Origin: Paenibacillus alkalitolerans
GTDB lineage: Bacteria > Bacillota > Bacilli > Paenibacillales > YIM-B00363
Direction of reading: 5' to 3'
DNA: 64,000 nt
Assembly (NCBI RefSeq): GCF_016482785.1
Contig: NZ_JAEMXM010000011.1
Location: 62,001-126,000 of the forward strand
Below, piece after piece: positions 55,344 through 64,000 of the stretch. The notes under the pieces were generated by a model. The model did no database searches and was not told the DNA's origin. It was given only the letters and a program-made list of their open reading frames with translations. Within the stretch, counting starts at the first letter, position 1; every line of letters starts with the position of its first letter. The position numbers were made by a program, and so were the translations under genes.

Positions 55344-56090
55344 ATGAAATACGAGAGAGTGTTGATCAAGCTTAGCGGAGGCGCGGTGGCGGGAGGCAGC
55401 GAGTTCGGATTCGCTCCGGAAAAACTGGAGCACATCGCCAATGAGATCATGTCCGTAGTAAACATCGGCGTAGAGGTATCGATCGTCATCGGCGGGGGCA
55501 ATATTTTTCGGGGAAATATGGGGGAGAATTGGGGAATCGACAGAGCCGAAGCGGACAACATCGGCACTTTGGCAACCGTAATAAACAGTTTGATGCTGAG
55601 AGGCGTTTTAAAAACAAAAACAAATAAGGAAGTTCGCGTCATGACCGCGATTCCGATATCTTCGGTTGCCGAGCCGTACATAAGGCTGAGGGCGATACAT
55701 CATTTGGAAAAAGGTTACATCGTCATATTCGCAGGGGGAAACGGACAACCGTTCGTAACGACGGATTACCCGTCGGTGCAAAGGGCGCTCGAAGTGAAAT
55801 CCCAGGCGCTGTTGGTGGCGAAGCAAGGAATCGACGGCATTCTGAGCGCGGATCCGAAGCACAACGCCAATGTGAAGATGTTCAAATCGCTTCATTATAA
55901 CGACGTGCTCCAACACGATTTGAAAGTGATGGATCAATCCGCGTTTATTTTGGCCCGTGATTACGGCCTTCCGATCCATGTGTTCAACTTCGACAGGCCC
56001 GGTTCGATGAAAGAAATATGCGAAGGAAAGCATGTCGGAACGATCATCAGCAACGAATCGAAGCTGGAAATTTTGAAGATGTCTATATGA
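55344..56090 (+). CDS. divergent UMP kinase (PyrH) paralogue
   Basis: A 248-residue amino acid kinase-fold protein close to UMP kinase: VLIKLSGGAVAG, VIGGGNIFRG, AEADNIGTLATVIN, VTTDYPS and LKVMDQSAFILARD. The true pyrH of Bacillota sits with tsf and frr, so this is probably a second copy. The usual SGE is SGG and the usual GTGNPFFTTD reads GNGQPFVTTD. The C-terminal half looks nearer to the proteobacterial than the Bacillus form. Codons are more AT-rich than in neighbours, suggesting transfer. Start ATG after TGGAGG. Activity on UMP is likely but unproven. Confidence 0.8.
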   Translation: MKYERVLIKLSGGAVAGGSEFGFAPEKLEHIANEIMSVVNIGVEVSIVIGGGNIFRGNMGENWGIDRAEADNIGTLATVINSLMLRGVLKTKTNKEVRVMTAIPISSVAEPYIRLRAIHHLEKGYIVIFAGGNGQPFVTTDYPSVQRALEVKSQALLVAKQGIDGILSADPKHNANVKMFKSLHYNDVLQHDLKVMDQSAFILARDYGLPIHVFNFDRPGSMKEICEGKHVGTIISNESKLEILKMSI

Positions 56091-56172
56091 TTATGGAAAC
56101 ATTTTGCCAAAAATGGTGAAAGGGTTCGGATTCCGTGCTACAATTTCGTCATTGCGGGAGGCGGAATTATTC

Positions 56173-56790
56173 ATGAATACATACGAACTCGACATATGGT
56201 CGGCAGGGTATGCGCGTATCGCCGGGGTCGACGAGGTCGGCCGCGGCTGTTTGTTCGGCGACGTCGTCGCCGCAGCGGTCATATTGCCCGTCGGGCTGAC
56301 AATCGACGGAGTGGACGATTCCAAGAAATTATCGGAAAAACGCCGCGAGGAACTATACGAAATCATTATGAACGAGGCAGTATCCGTCGGTATAGGCAGG
56401 GTGGATGCGGAAACGATCGACCGCATCAACATTCGCCAGGCGTCGCGTTTGGCGATGAAGCAAGCGGTGGAAGCGTTGAACCCGGAACCGGATTACTTGT
56501 TGGTCGATGCGGAAACGGTGGATGCCGCTATGCCGCAGCTGTCTATCATTCATGGCGACGCGCTATCCCAGTCGATAGCGGCCGCTTCGATCGTTGCGAA
56601 GGTGACCCGGGACCGGCTTTGCGTCGAACAATGGGACGCCTTCTATCCCGAATACGGAATTGCCTTACATAAGGGGTACGCCACGAAATCACATAGGGAA
56701 GAACTGCTTGTGTACGGGGCTTCTCCGATGCATAGAAAATCTTTTCTCGGCAAATTGTTTGCGGAGCAGATGGAGCTGTTTTTGGACTGA
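56173..56790 (+). CDS. rnhB: ribonuclease HII
   Basis: Removes ribonucleotides from RNA-DNA hybrids. Catalytic Asp and Glu in GVDEVGRG, Asp in LVDAE, and SIAAASIVAKVTRD are present. I take ATG 56173 (GGGAGG upstream), giving 205 residues, shorter than the B. subtilis form and without its N-terminal domain. After VGRG the usual P-L-A-G-P is replaced by CLFGD. Length and motifs otherwise fit. Confidence 0.93.
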   Translation: MNTYELDIWSAGYARIAGVDEVGRGCLFGDVVAAAVILPVGLTIDGVDDSKKLSEKRREELYEIIMNEAVSVGIGRVDAETIDRINIRQASRLAMKQAVEALNPEPDYLLVDAETVDAAMPQLSIIHGDALSQSIAAASIVAKVTRDRLCVEQWDAFYPEYGIALHKGYATKSHREELLVYGASPMHRKSFLGKLFAEQMELFLD

Positions 56791-56851
56791 AAAAAATTCC
56801 CGTTTCCGCCGATATAACTAATAACTATATTGGTGAGCGGAGGGATTTGCG

Positions 56852-58699
56852 GTGGATGTGAGCGGCATTGTTCGCGCGCTGATAGGCGCTCCGCAGCCGT
56901 CCGAAGGGAAATTGGTCGAGCTGAAGGCAGGCCAAGTCGTTCGCGGCGTTGTGTTAAAGCTGCTTGCCGAATCCGAAGCCCTGATGAACATTATGGGCAC
57001 AACGGTGCGGGCGCGGCTGGAAACGCCTCTTGCACAGGGGCAGTCGACTTTGCTGCAAGTGCAGCCGGAGACGGCGGGAGGACTCGTTGTGCTGAAACCG
57101 CTCGCATCCTCCGTTGTGGATATTGTACCGGAGTCGCTCCCCGGCGTGTTGAAATCGGTCGGATTGAAGGACACGCCGGTGAACCGTATGGTCATTCGCG
57201 CATTTCACAGCGAGGGCTTGCCGCTGACGAAGGAATCGGCGGAAGAGGCGGCCAAGGCTGTACAAGGCGCGGGCGCGGACGGGGAGGAGTCCGCTGTGAA
57301 AGCGGCCGTGATCGCCGCCCGCCGCGGATTGCCGCTAAGCGCCGAAACAGTGGGAGCGCTTCGGACGGCTATGTTCGGGGAAGGGCTGGGCGGTCTGGTC
57401 GGCCGGTTGGAGAAGGCGGCTCGAGAGTTATTCGCCGCTTCGCGGCCGGACGAACCGTCTTATCCGGCCGTAAAGCGGCTGCTTGACGTGCTGTCGCGGA
57501 AGGATGCGCTGGCAAACAGCTTGTTGGGGCCGCTCGATGAGTTAAATACGATTGAACCCGCCAAGGCCGCGAAGCCTGCGCCAACGCCTTCTGGAGGTGT
57601 GGCATCAACGATTGCAAGTGCGTCTTCGTCTGGAATTTCGGAAGGCTCATTACGCTCTCAGACGGCGGCTCCGGTTCAATCGCATGCGCAAGCTCAAACG
57701 CAATTTCCGGCACAAACCGCTTCACAAGTGCTTGCTGATTCTCAAGCTGCTGCGACGCCCCGCGGGTCCGAACGACCGCCTGTCCTTGCCCTGCTGCAAT
57801 GGCTCGGTGTCGACATGGAGCGTCAAGTCGCGAAAGCCGTTAACGCGGCCCCGTTCCGTTCGGCCGATGCCGCATCGCCTCAACCGGTTGTTTCCTCGCA
57901 GACCTTGCCTGTTTTAACCGAGAGCGATGTGGAGGAGCAACCGGACAGGAGACGGTCCGCACCGCTTCGCCCGGAAGCTTTGCCTGCTTCCGCTGCCCCT
58001 GGCAACGGCACCTTAGCCTGGAAAGAGCGGCAATCTCGGGCGGCACCGGAAGCAATATTGCTTACCGGACTCCAGGCGAGTCCGGAAGGGGATGTTCCGG
58101 AACGGACTCCGGCATCCTGGACGGACACGTTGAAGGCAGCTTTGCTGCAGCTTCAAGCGTCGGACGATATCCCTGCGCCATTGAAGGAAGCCGCGCAGCA
58201 GACGGTCCAGTGGATTACCGGACAGCAGCTGCTGCTTGCGTCGGACAGGAGCTTGCCGTTCGCATATGTGACCATGTTCATCCCTTTTGCCGGCGGCCGG
58301 GACGGCAACGGATCCGCATCCGTGCATATCCAAACGCGCAAAGGCAAACACGGTGAATGGGATGCGGAAAACTGCCGGTTATGGTTCGATTTGCGTTTAT
58401 CGGAGTTGGGAGAGACCGGGATCGATGTGCAGGTGACGAACAAAATCGTAACCCTCCATGTGTTTAATGATCATCCTGCCTCTTTGCAGCTGATTGAAGG
58501 CAGTAAAGAAGAGATCGAGCTTGCATTGGAGCGAGTCGGGTACCGGCTTTCCTCGCTGCGGGCTTCCCCCGTTCCGCAGACGCCGGCACATTCAGGCGAA
58601 CAGCGGGGCGGCGCCGCGGCGGGAAGCTTCCGGACAGCGGCGAATGCGGCATCCGTTTACGGAGGGCCGGCTTACAGAGGAGTCGATGTACGGATATGA
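56852..58699 (+). CDS. YlqG-like protein with FliK-type (flagellar hook-length control) C-terminus
   Basis: 615 residues. The N-terminal 190 residues are structured, resembling B. subtilis YlqG by position. A long Ala/Pro/Ser/Gln-rich linker (about 230-380) follows. The C-terminal 130 residues (LWFDLRLSELGETGIDVQV, VFNDHPASLQLIEGSKEEIELALERVGY) resemble the hook-length control domain of FliK. There is no flagellar operon here; the partner downstream is FlhB-like. Start GTG 56852 after GGAGGG. The stop overlaps the next gene. Confidence 0.75.
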   Translation: MDVSGIVRALIGAPQPSEGKLVELKAGQVVRGVVLKLLAESEALMNIMGTTVRARLETPLAQGQSTLLQVQPETAGGLVVLKPLASSVVDIVPESLPGVLKSVGLKDTPVNRMVIRAFHSEGLPLTKESAEEAAKAVQGAGADGEESAVKAAVIAARRGLPLSAETVGALRTAMFGEGLGGLVGRLEKAARELFAASRPDEPSYPAVKRLLDVLSRKDALANSLLGPLDELNTIEPAKAAKPAPTPSGGVASTIASASSSGISEGSLRSQTAAPVQSHAQAQTQFPAQTASQVLADSQAAATPRGSERPPVLALLQWLGVDMERQVAKAVNAAPFRSADAASPQPVVSSQTLPVLTESDVEEQPDRRRSAPLRPEALPASAAPGNGTLAWKERQSRAAPEAILLTGLQASPEGDVPERTPASWTDTLKAALLQLQASDDIPAPLKEAAQQTVQWITGQQLLLASDRSLPFAYVTMFIPFAGGRDGNGSASVHIQTRKGKHGEWDAENCRLWFDLRLSELGETGIDVQVTNKIVTLHVFNDHPASLQLIEGSKEEIELALERVGYRLSSLRASPVPQTPAHSGEQRGGAAAGSFRTAANAASVYGGPAYRGVDVRI

Positions 58700-59019
58700 C
58701 AGCAGGCAGCGGGGAGCATAAAACCGTGCAACCGGCGAAGAAGGCGGTCGCTTTGACTTACACGCCGGAAAAGAACGCCGCGCCGGTTGTCGTAGCGAAG
58801 GGAAGAGGCGCGGTAGCCGAGCGAATTATGGAGACCGCGCTGGAACACGGTGTTCCCCTTCAAGAGGACGCCTCTCTTGTTGAGGTGCTTTCGCAGCTCG
58901 ATATCGAACAAGAAATTCCGCCCGAGCTGTATAAATTGGTCGCGGAAATTATGAGCTTCGTATATCGAACGGACCGGAAGCTCTCGGGCGTTCGAGCGAA
59001 AGAAGAGGACGAGCGATGA
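58696..59019 (+). CDS. FlhB-like C-terminal domain protein (YlqH/FhlB-related)
   Basis: 107 residues matching only the cytoplasmic C-terminal domain of the flagellar export switch FlhB: KKAVALTYTPEKNAAPVVVAKGRGAVAERI and IPPELYKLVAEIMSFVY. It has no membrane domain and lacks the self-cleaving NPTH motif. B. subtilis YlqH is the positional equivalent. It overlaps the FliK-like gene and yraN by 4 bases each (ATGA), so the three are coupled. Confidence 0.88.
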   Translation: MTAGSGEHKTVQPAKKAVALTYTPEKNAAPVVVAKGRGAVAERIMETALEHGVPLQEDASLVEVLSQLDIEQEIPPELYKLVAEIMSFVYRTDRKLSGVRAKEEDER

Positions 59020-59387
59020 CGAAAAGCAGGAAAGCGGCGGGTACCGAAGGCGAGCGGTTGGCGCAGGAGCATCTGGCTTTGTACGGATATGAAATATTGG
59101 ATGTCAATTGGCGCTGTAAAGCGGGCGAGCTTGATATCGTCGCCAAAAAAGACGGCACGTTGATCTTTGTGGAAGTGCGTGCGCGAACGGCTTCGTCCAT
59201 GCATGCATTCGGCGCCCCGCAGGAATCCGTCGATTATAGAAAGAGGATGAAGCTGCGCCGGCTTGCGGAAATATATTTGCTGCAAACCGGCCGCTCGGGC
59301 GTCCCGGTTCGATTCGATGTCATTGCCGTCACCCTTGCTTCGATTGGAGGGGCTTCCGACATTCGGCATATTCAGAATGCACTGTAA
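59016..59387 (+). CDS. yraN: YraN family protein (UPF0102), nuclease-like fold
   Basis: 123 residues beginning RKAAGTEGERLAQEHLALYGYEILDVNWR, with GELDIVAKKDGTLIFVEVRAR, an Endonuclease-like E-x-D / E-V-K pattern in which the usual Lys is replaced by Arg (VEVRAR). Biochemical role unknown. It is translationally coupled to the FlhB-like gene and converges on comM. Confidence 0.92.
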   Translation: MTKSRKAAGTEGERLAQEHLALYGYEILDVNWRCKAGELDIVAKKDGTLIFVEVRARTASSMHAFGAPQESVDYRKRMKLRRLAEIYLLQTGRSGVPVRFDVIAVTLASIGGASDIRHIQNAL

Positions 59388-59475
59388 GATGCGGAAGCTG
59401 TACGGGAACGTTGCCGCCGATTCGACGCTGTAACGGGAGCCGCCGTTGTACGCAATCGGCGGCCAAAACATTCGC

Positions 59476-61068
59476 TTACACGACCGTTGTCACCGGCTTA
59501 TCAAGCGACCGGTATTGCAGCGCTTCGGCCACGTGCTCTCCTTCAATCCTGTCGCTGCCCTCCAAATCTGCAATCGTGCGGGCGATTTTGACGATGCGAT
59601 CGTGCGCTCTCACACTCAAACCCATGCTCTCGCACGCATCGGCGATCATTGCAGAAGTGGCCGAATCGAGCTTGCAGTACGCACGAAGCGCTCTTCCCGA
59701 AAGCTCCGAGTTGCAGCGGATGCCGCTTCCCGCGTAACGCTTCGCTTGCCGGGCTTTCGCTTGAAGCACCGCCGCGAGCATACACTCCGAGTTAAGTTGA
59801 CGTTTACCGCTGCTCTTCGGTGTATTGCCGCCGTCTGCACGATACGCTTCATGCAAATTCAGCCGAGGGACTTCTACATGGAGGTCGATGCGGTCCAACA
59901 GCGGGCCGGACAGTCTGGACCTGTAGCCGGCGATTCGGTTAGGGTTGCATGTGCATGAACGGTGAGCGTCATTGTGACCTCTATAACCGCAAGGGCAAGG
60001 ATTCATCGATGCGGCCAGCATGAAAGAAGCGGGAAACGTAAGCGACGTCCGCGCGCGCGAGATCGTCACCTTCGCATCCTCCAACGGCTGCCGAAGCACT
60101 TCCAACACGTTGCGGGAAAATTCCGGCAGTTCGTCAAGAAATAATACGCCCCGATGAGCCAAGCTGATTTCACCCGGCTTCGGAACTCCGCCTCCTCCCA
60201 CAAGGCCGTTAGGCGATATGGTATGATGCGGCGACCGGAAAGGACGTTTGCGCACGAGCGCGCCCCGTTCGGACAGCAGACCGGCCGTGCTGTAAATTTT
60301 CGTTACCTCAAGCGCCTCTTCATCCGTAAGCGGCGGCATGATCGACGGCAGTCTGCGGATGAGCATCGTCTTTCCCGAACCGGGCGGACCGATCAGTATG
60401 ATGTTATGCATACCCGCGGCCGCGATGGTTAGGGCCCGTTTCGCGCCGTGTTGTCCGAGAATATCCGCGTAATCCTCATCCTCTTGCCGAACGGACTGTC
60501 CTTTCGGCGTACCTGCCCGAAATCCAAGCGGAAGAGGCGCTTCCCCCGCCGATTGACCGGTTCCCTTATTCCCCCCGGTCAAGTCACTCAAATGATCCAC
60601 AGTCACCACTTCAACGCCGTCGATTAACCGCGCTTCGCCCGCGTTGGCACTCGGCACGAACACTGTCGTTAACCCCGCGGATTTCGCCGCATGCACCATG
60701 GACAAGACGCCCGGCACCGGGCGAATTTCTCCGTCAAGCGCCAGTTCCCCGATGAAGACGGAGCCTTCGGCGATCCGGGCCGGAATTTGGCCTGATGTCA
60801 TCAAGATACCGGCGGCGATCGCCAAGTCGAAGGACGACCCTTCTTTGCGGACGTCGGCCGGCGCCAAATTAATCGTAATCCGTTTGAGTGGGTAGTCGAA
60901 CCCGCAATTTTTAATGGCGGCCCGGACCCGTTCCGCAGATTCCCTGATCGAACTGTCGGGCAGGCCGACGATCGAAATCATCGGCAGGCCGTTGGACAAA
61001 TCGACCTCCACCCGGATAATGGCGCCTTCTATGCCGTGTACGCAAGCGCTCCAACATGTTCCGAACAT
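59476..61068 (-). CDS. comM: ComM/YifB-type AAA ATPase (Mg-chelatase-like)
   Basis: 530-residue helicase-like ATPase; in Gram-negatives ComM helps branch migration during natural transformation. An N-terminal Lon-like domain (1-170) is followed by GPPGSGKTMLIRRLPSI, the GVLFLDELPEF box, and a cysteine patch NPCPCGYRG...CTCNP. ATG at 61068 is preceded by GGGGTG; the longer open frame overlaps the promoter. dprA, another transformation gene, lies 2.6 kb away. Confidence 0.93.
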   Translation of the reverse strand: MFGTCWSACVHGIEGAIIRVEVDLSNGLPMISIVGLPDSSIRESAERVRAAIKNCGFDYPLKRITINLAPADVRKEGSSFDLAIAAGILMTSGQIPARIAEGSVFIGELALDGEIRPVPGVLSMVHAAKSAGLTTVFVPSANAGEARLIDGVEVVTVDHLSDLTGGNKGTGQSAGEAPLPLGFRAGTPKGQSVRQEDEDYADILGQHGAKRALTIAAAGMHNIILIGPPGSGKTMLIRRLPSIMPPLTDEEALEVTKIYSTAGLLSERGALVRKRPFRSPHHTISPNGLVGGGGVPKPGEISLAHRGVLFLDELPEFSRNVLEVLRQPLEDAKVTISRARTSLTFPASFMLAASMNPCPCGYRGHNDAHRSCTCNPNRIAGYRSRLSGPLLDRIDLHVEVPRLNLHEAYRADGGNTPKSSGKRQLNSECMLAAVLQAKARQAKRYAGSGIRCNSELSGRALRAYCKLDSATSAMIADACESMGLSVRAHDRIVKIARTIADLEGSDRIEGEHVAEALQYRSLDKPVTTVV

Positions 61069-61168
61069 AAAAACACCCCGTTTCCGATATGATCGTTCCT
61101 TCAGCGCGTGCGCGCCGCGGATCGGATCGGAACCGAGGTGCTTCCCCAGCCATTCCAAGTTGATTTTC

Positions 61169-61197
61169 ATTGTAGCAGGGCAATGGATTTTTAGCAA
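61169..61197 (-). promoter_or_regulatory. sigma-A promoter of comM
   Basis: On the minus strand TTGCTA (61192-61197) and TACAAT (61169-61174) with a 17-base spacer, about 100 bases before the comM start. Confidence 0.7.
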
Positions 61198-61284
61198 TGA
61201 AGCGCGTTCATTTCCCGCGGAATTATATTTTTCGAGCCCGATCGTCTTGTTTCGTCACGAACCGTGAAGTTTATGTTCGAAATG

Positions 61285-61313
61285 TCGAAAAAGTCGCGAG
61301 AACGTGTTACAAT
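61285..61313 (+). promoter_or_regulatory. probable promoter of sucCD
   Basis: TACAAT (61308-61313) with TCGAAA (61285-61290) 17 bases upstream; the -10 is good, the -35 weak. Confidence 0.5.
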
Positions 61314-61458
61314 GGAAAAGTTGGCGCATCGCGGACATGCATGACGAATCTACGGAATGTTTTGCGTTCGTTGAGCGAAACCATGTACGGTCGGGAATAC
61401 ATAGACATTCCTCGCCGGTTCGGAAAGCGCCGGAGAGAATCGAATAGGAGGTTTCTAG

Positions 61459-62619
61459 ATGAACATTCACGAGTATCAGGGGAAAGCTGTGCTCAAACAG
61501 TACGGCGTGAAAGTTCCGGACGGACACGTCGCTTTTACGGCCGACGAAGCGGTTGAAGCGGCGAAGAAGCTCGGTACGCCTGTAACGGTTGTGAAAGCGC
61601 AAATTCATGCCGGCGGCCGCGGCAAAGCGGGAGGCGTGAAGATCGCGAAGAGTCTCGACGACGTCCGCAACTACGCGTCGGAACTGATCGGCAAGACGCT
61701 TGTAACGCACCAGACGGGACCGGAAGGAAAAGAAGTGAAGCGGCTGCTCATCGAGCAAGGTTGCGACATCAAGAAAGAGTATTACATAGGTCTTGTTGTC
61801 GACCGCGCTACGGGACGCGTCACCATGATGGCTTCCGAAGAGGGCGGCACCGAAATCGAAGAAGTCGCGGCGCATACGCCGGAGAAAATTTTCAAAGAGG
61901 TCATCGATCCTGCAATCGGACTTGCGCCGTACCAAGCGCGCAAACTTGCTTACGCGATCAACATTCCGAATGAGCTTGTGAACAAAGCGGTGAAATTCAT
62001 GACCGCTCTCTATCAAGCGTTCGTTGATAAAGATTGCTCCATTGCCGAAATCAACCCGCTCGTCGTAACGGGCGACGGCGAAGTCATGGCGCTCGACGCG
62101 AAGCTCAACTTCGACTCCAATGCGTTGTTCCGCCACAAGGACATTGTCGAGCTTCGCGATCTGGACGAAGAAGATCCGAAAGAAATCGAAGCGTCCAAAT
62201 TCGACCTGAGCTACATCGCTCTTGACGGAAACATCGGCTGTATGGTCAACGGCGCCGGTCTTGCCATGGCGACGATGGATATTATCAAGTACTATGGCGG
62301 CGACCCTGCGAACTTCCTTGACGTGGGCGGCGGCGCTACGACGGAGAAAGTGACGGAAGCGTTCAAGATCATTCTATCCGACTCGAAGGTCAAAGGGATC
62401 TTCGTCAATATTTTCGGCGGCATTATGCGCTGCGACGTAATCGCCAACGGCGTCGTCACCGCTGCGCGCCAAGTCGGGCTTGACCGTCCGCTTGTCGTAC
62501 GCCTGGAAGGCACAAACGTCGACTTGGGCAAGAAAATATTGAACGAGTCCGGATTGAACATCGTTGCAGCCGATTCGATGGCTGACGGGGCGCAAAAAAT
62601 CGTCGCTCTTGTGAAGTAG
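61459..62619 (+). CDS. sucC: succinate-CoA ligase, beta subunit (ADP-forming)
   Basis: ATP-grasp subunit of succinyl-CoA synthetase in the citric acid cycle. It begins [17 protein letters not shown], with [18 protein letters not shown] (nucleotide site) and [25 protein letters not shown] near the C-terminus. Length is 386, normal. AGGAGG precedes the ATG. It is co-transcribed with sucD 38 bases later. Confidence 0.97.
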   Translation: MNIHEYQGKAVLKQYGVKVPDGHVAFTADEAVEAAKKLGTPVTVVKAQIHAGGRGKAGGVKIAKSLDDVRNYASELIGKTLVTHQTGPEGKEVKRLLIEQGCDIKKEYYIGLVVDRATGRVTMMASEEGGTEIEEVAAHTPEKIFKEVIDPAIGLAPYQARKLAYAINIPNELVNKAVKFMTALYQAFVDKDCSIAEINPLVVTGDGEVMALDAKLNFDSNALFRHKDIVELRDLDEEDPKEIEASKFDLSYIALDGNIGCMVNGAGLAMATMDIIKYYGGDPANFLDVGGGATTEKVTEAFKIILSDSKVKGIFVNIFGGIMRCDVIANGVVTAARQVGLDRPLVVRLEGTNVDLGKKILNESGLNIVAADSMADGAQKIVALVK

Positions 62620-62657
62620 ACCCTCATTACAGACCAAAGGATGTGAGGAAGTAAGCC

Positions 62658-63590
62658 ATGAGTATATTGGTAAACAAGAACACGAAGGTGATTACGCAAG
62701 GCATCACCGGTTCCACCGGGATGTTCCATACGAAAGGCGGCCTCGAATACGGCACGCAGATGGTCGGCGGCGTTACTCCGGGTAAGGGCGGAACGAACGT
62801 CGACATTACCCTCGACAACGGAAACACGGTATCTTTGCCCGTGTTCAACACGGTAGAACAAGCCAAGGCGGCGACAGGCGCAAACGCGTCCGTAATATAC
62901 GTTCCGCCGGCGTTCGCGGCGGACTCGATCATTGAAGCCGTCGATGCGGGAATTGAACTCGTTATTTGCATTACCGAAGGCATTCCGGTACTTGACATGG
63001 TGAAGGTGAGCAAGTACATGGAAGGCAAAAACACCCGCCTCATCGGGCCGAATTGCCCCGGCGTCATCACTCCGGGCGAGTGCAAAATCGGCATTATGCC
63101 GGGCTACATCCACTTGCCGGGTCATGTCGGCGTCGTTTCCAGAAGCGGAACCCTCACTTACGAGGCCGTTCATCAGCTTTCGACGCGCGGCATCGGCCAA
63201 TCGTCCGCAGTCGGCATCGGCGGCGACCCTGTCAAGGGCTCGGAGTTCATAGACATCTTGAAGCTGTTCAATGAGGACCCGGATACGTACGCGGTCATCA
63301 TGATCGGCGAAATCGGCGGAACCGCGGAAGAGGAAGCCGCCGAATGGATCGCAGCCAACATGAAGAAGCCGGTCGTCGGCTTCATCGGCGGAAAGACGGC
63401 TCCTCCGGGACGCCGGATGGGCCACGCTGGCGCGATCGTCTCCGGCGGCAAGGGAACGGCCGCGGAGAAAGTCGCCACGATGGAGCGCTGCGGCATCCGC
63501 GTCGCTCCGACGCCTTCGGAGATGGGTTCCACACTCGTCGCGGTCCTCGAAGAGAAGGGCCTGCTCGAGAAGTGCATCGTAAAAAAATAA
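62658..63590 (+). CDS. sucD: succinate-CoA ligase, alpha subunit
   Basis: CoA-binding subunit carrying the phosphohistidine: [17 protein letters not shown] includes the active His. The N-terminal [15 protein letters not shown] binds CoA. Length is 310 (slightly longer than the usual 300). Located after sucC, ahead of a terminator and dprA as in B. subtilis. Confidence 0.97.
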   Translation: MSILVNKNTKVITQGITGSTGMFHTKGGLEYGTQMVGGVTPGKGGTNVDITLDNGNTVSLPVFNTVEQAKAATGANASVIYVPPAFAADSIIEAVDAGIELVICITEGIPVLDMVKVSKYMEGKNTRLIGPNCPGVITPGECKIGIMPGYIHLPGHVGVVSRSGTLTYEAVHQLSTRGIGQSSAVGIGGDPVKGSEFIDILKLFNEDPDTYAVIMIGEIGGTAEEEAAEWIAANMKKPVVGFIGGKTAPPGRRMGHAGAIVSGGKGTAAEKVATMERCGIRVAPTPSEMGSTLVAVLEEKGLLEKCIVKK

Positions 63591-63626
63591 GAATACGTTA
63601 TAACAGAATAACAAGGGTAGGTAAGC

Positions 63627-63673
63627 AACCTTCCGAATCCGGCAATGTCCGGGTGCGGAAGGTTATTTTTTTT
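63627..63673 (+). terminator. intrinsic terminator of sucCD
   Basis: AACCTTCCG and CGGAAGGTT close a 9-bp stem around 20 bases, followed by a run of T (63666-63673). Confidence 0.88.
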
Positions 63674-63693
63674 CAAGCGAAAGGGGAAATGTT

Positions 63694-64000
63694 ATGAATA
63701 TAGACGAACGGGCGGTATTGATCGCTCTGCACGACGTGAAAGGTGTCGGATGGGAAACGATAAACAAAATTATGACCGTGACTCCCGATCTGACCGCGCT
63801 GCTGGACGAACCGGATCAACTGCTGAAGAAGGCCAAATTGCCGCCCAATCTTATTAGGGATATTTCGCCGGTTTTGACGAATTCGAATATAGCGGGTAAA
63901 CTTAACTTCTATGAGACCTGTGACGTCCGATTCGTCACATGGTTCGATCACATGTATCCTCCGCTGCTCCGGTACATTCACAAACCGCCGTGGGTTTTGT
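63694..64000 (+). CDS. dprA: DNA processing protein DprA, N-terminal part (3' end outside window)
   Basis: DprA loads RecA on incoming single-stranded DNA during transformation. The first 102 codons are visible: MNIDERAVLIALHDVKGVG (SAM-like N-terminal region) and YPPLLRYIHKPPWVL, the standard approach to the Rossmann domain. ATG 63694 follows AGGGGAAAT. The position after sucD matches B. subtilis. Confidence 0.93.
   Translation, partial: MNIDERAVLIALHDVKGVGWETINKIMTVTPDLTALLDEPDQLLKKAKLPPNLIRDISPVLTNSNIAGKLNFYETCDVRFVTWFDHMYPPLLRYIHKPPWVL

Larger units (their letters stand above)
61069..61458. other. 390-bp divergent control region between comM and sucC
   Basis: Contains the minus-strand comM promoter (61169-61197), the likely plus-strand sucC promoter (61285-61313) and their leaders of about 95 and 140 nt. 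No gene or terminator seen; the sucC leader has a short GTTCGTTGAGCGAAAC hairpin. Confidence 0.7.

Overview
The window is a 64 kb stretch of housekeeping chromosome from an endospore-forming, GC-rich Bacillota bacterium, most likely a member of the Paenibacillaceae (Paenibacillus, Cohnella or a relative). The evidence is the Bacillus-type gene order (yicC-remA-gmk-rpoZ-coaBC-priA-def-fmt-rsmB-rlmN-prpC-prkC-rsgA-rpe-spoVM and onward to smc-ftsY-ffh-trmD-rplS-sucCD-dprA), sporulation genes (spoVM, a spoVIF-like gene, ylbJ), strong AGGAGG-type ribosome binding sites with frequent GTG and TTG starts, and Gram-positive regulators (FapR, a LexA-type SOS box, a candidate PhoP box). The taxonomic call is inference from layout and protein character.

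Layout. 1-8252: nucleotide and CoA metabolism, replication restart and the formyl-Met cycle, packed with ATGA-type overlaps. 8268-9657: a tnpB-only IS200/IS605-type element between rsmB and rlmN. 9807-15534: rlmN, the PrpC/PrkC phosphatase-kinase pair, rsgA, rpe and the 26-codon spoVM. 15723-21147: rpmB (minus strand), the Asp23-family gene, a fatty acid kinase subunit (FakA-like) next to a DegV/FakB-like protein, and recG. 21148-24467: an accessory patch with degenerate repeats, a displaced copy of the recG 3' end, a spoVIF-like gene and an SOS-controlled Y-family polymerase/YolD pair. 24468-29284: rsmD-coaD and sepM on the plus strand, each overlapping a convergent minus-strand gene (ylbJ, tmcAL). 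29477-33004: phoX-tatA-tatC (a Tat substrate with its translocase) divergent from a secreted histidine phosphatase, with a candidate Pho box between. 33098-46011: yceD-rpmF, the FapR-controlled fatty acid and phospholipid operon (fapR plsX fabH fabD fabG acpP fabF), rnc, smc, ftsY. 46012-46735: a 52-bp tandem repeat array. 46736-54965: bioA (minus), ylxM-ffh-rpsP-khpA-rimM-trmD, rplS-lepB-rbgA and a metallo-beta-lactamase-fold gene. 55344-64000: a divergent UMP-kinase paralogue, rnhB, an orphan FliK-like/FlhB-like pair, yraN, comM (minus), sucCD and the start of dprA.

How it works together. The SRP pathway (ffh, ylxM, ftsY), signal peptidase (lepB) and a Tat system cover protein export. Ribosome genes (rpsP, rplS, rpmB, rpmF) sit with their assembly factors (rimM, rbgA, rsgA, yceD). 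FakA/FakB, PlsX, FapR and the fab genes together make and sense acyl precursors for membrane lipid.

Most unusual material: a family of 52-bp units (21-nt hairpin plus 31-nt linker) that is well conserved at 46239-46630 and degenerate at two or three other intergenic sites; a second copy of the recG C-terminal coding end 354 bp downstream of the real one; a 33-nt exact repeat shared by two intergenic regions; a TnpB with an apparent in-frame deletion in its nuclease core; a strong minus-strand terminator with no gene in front of it; and a UMP-kinase paralogue of foreign character.
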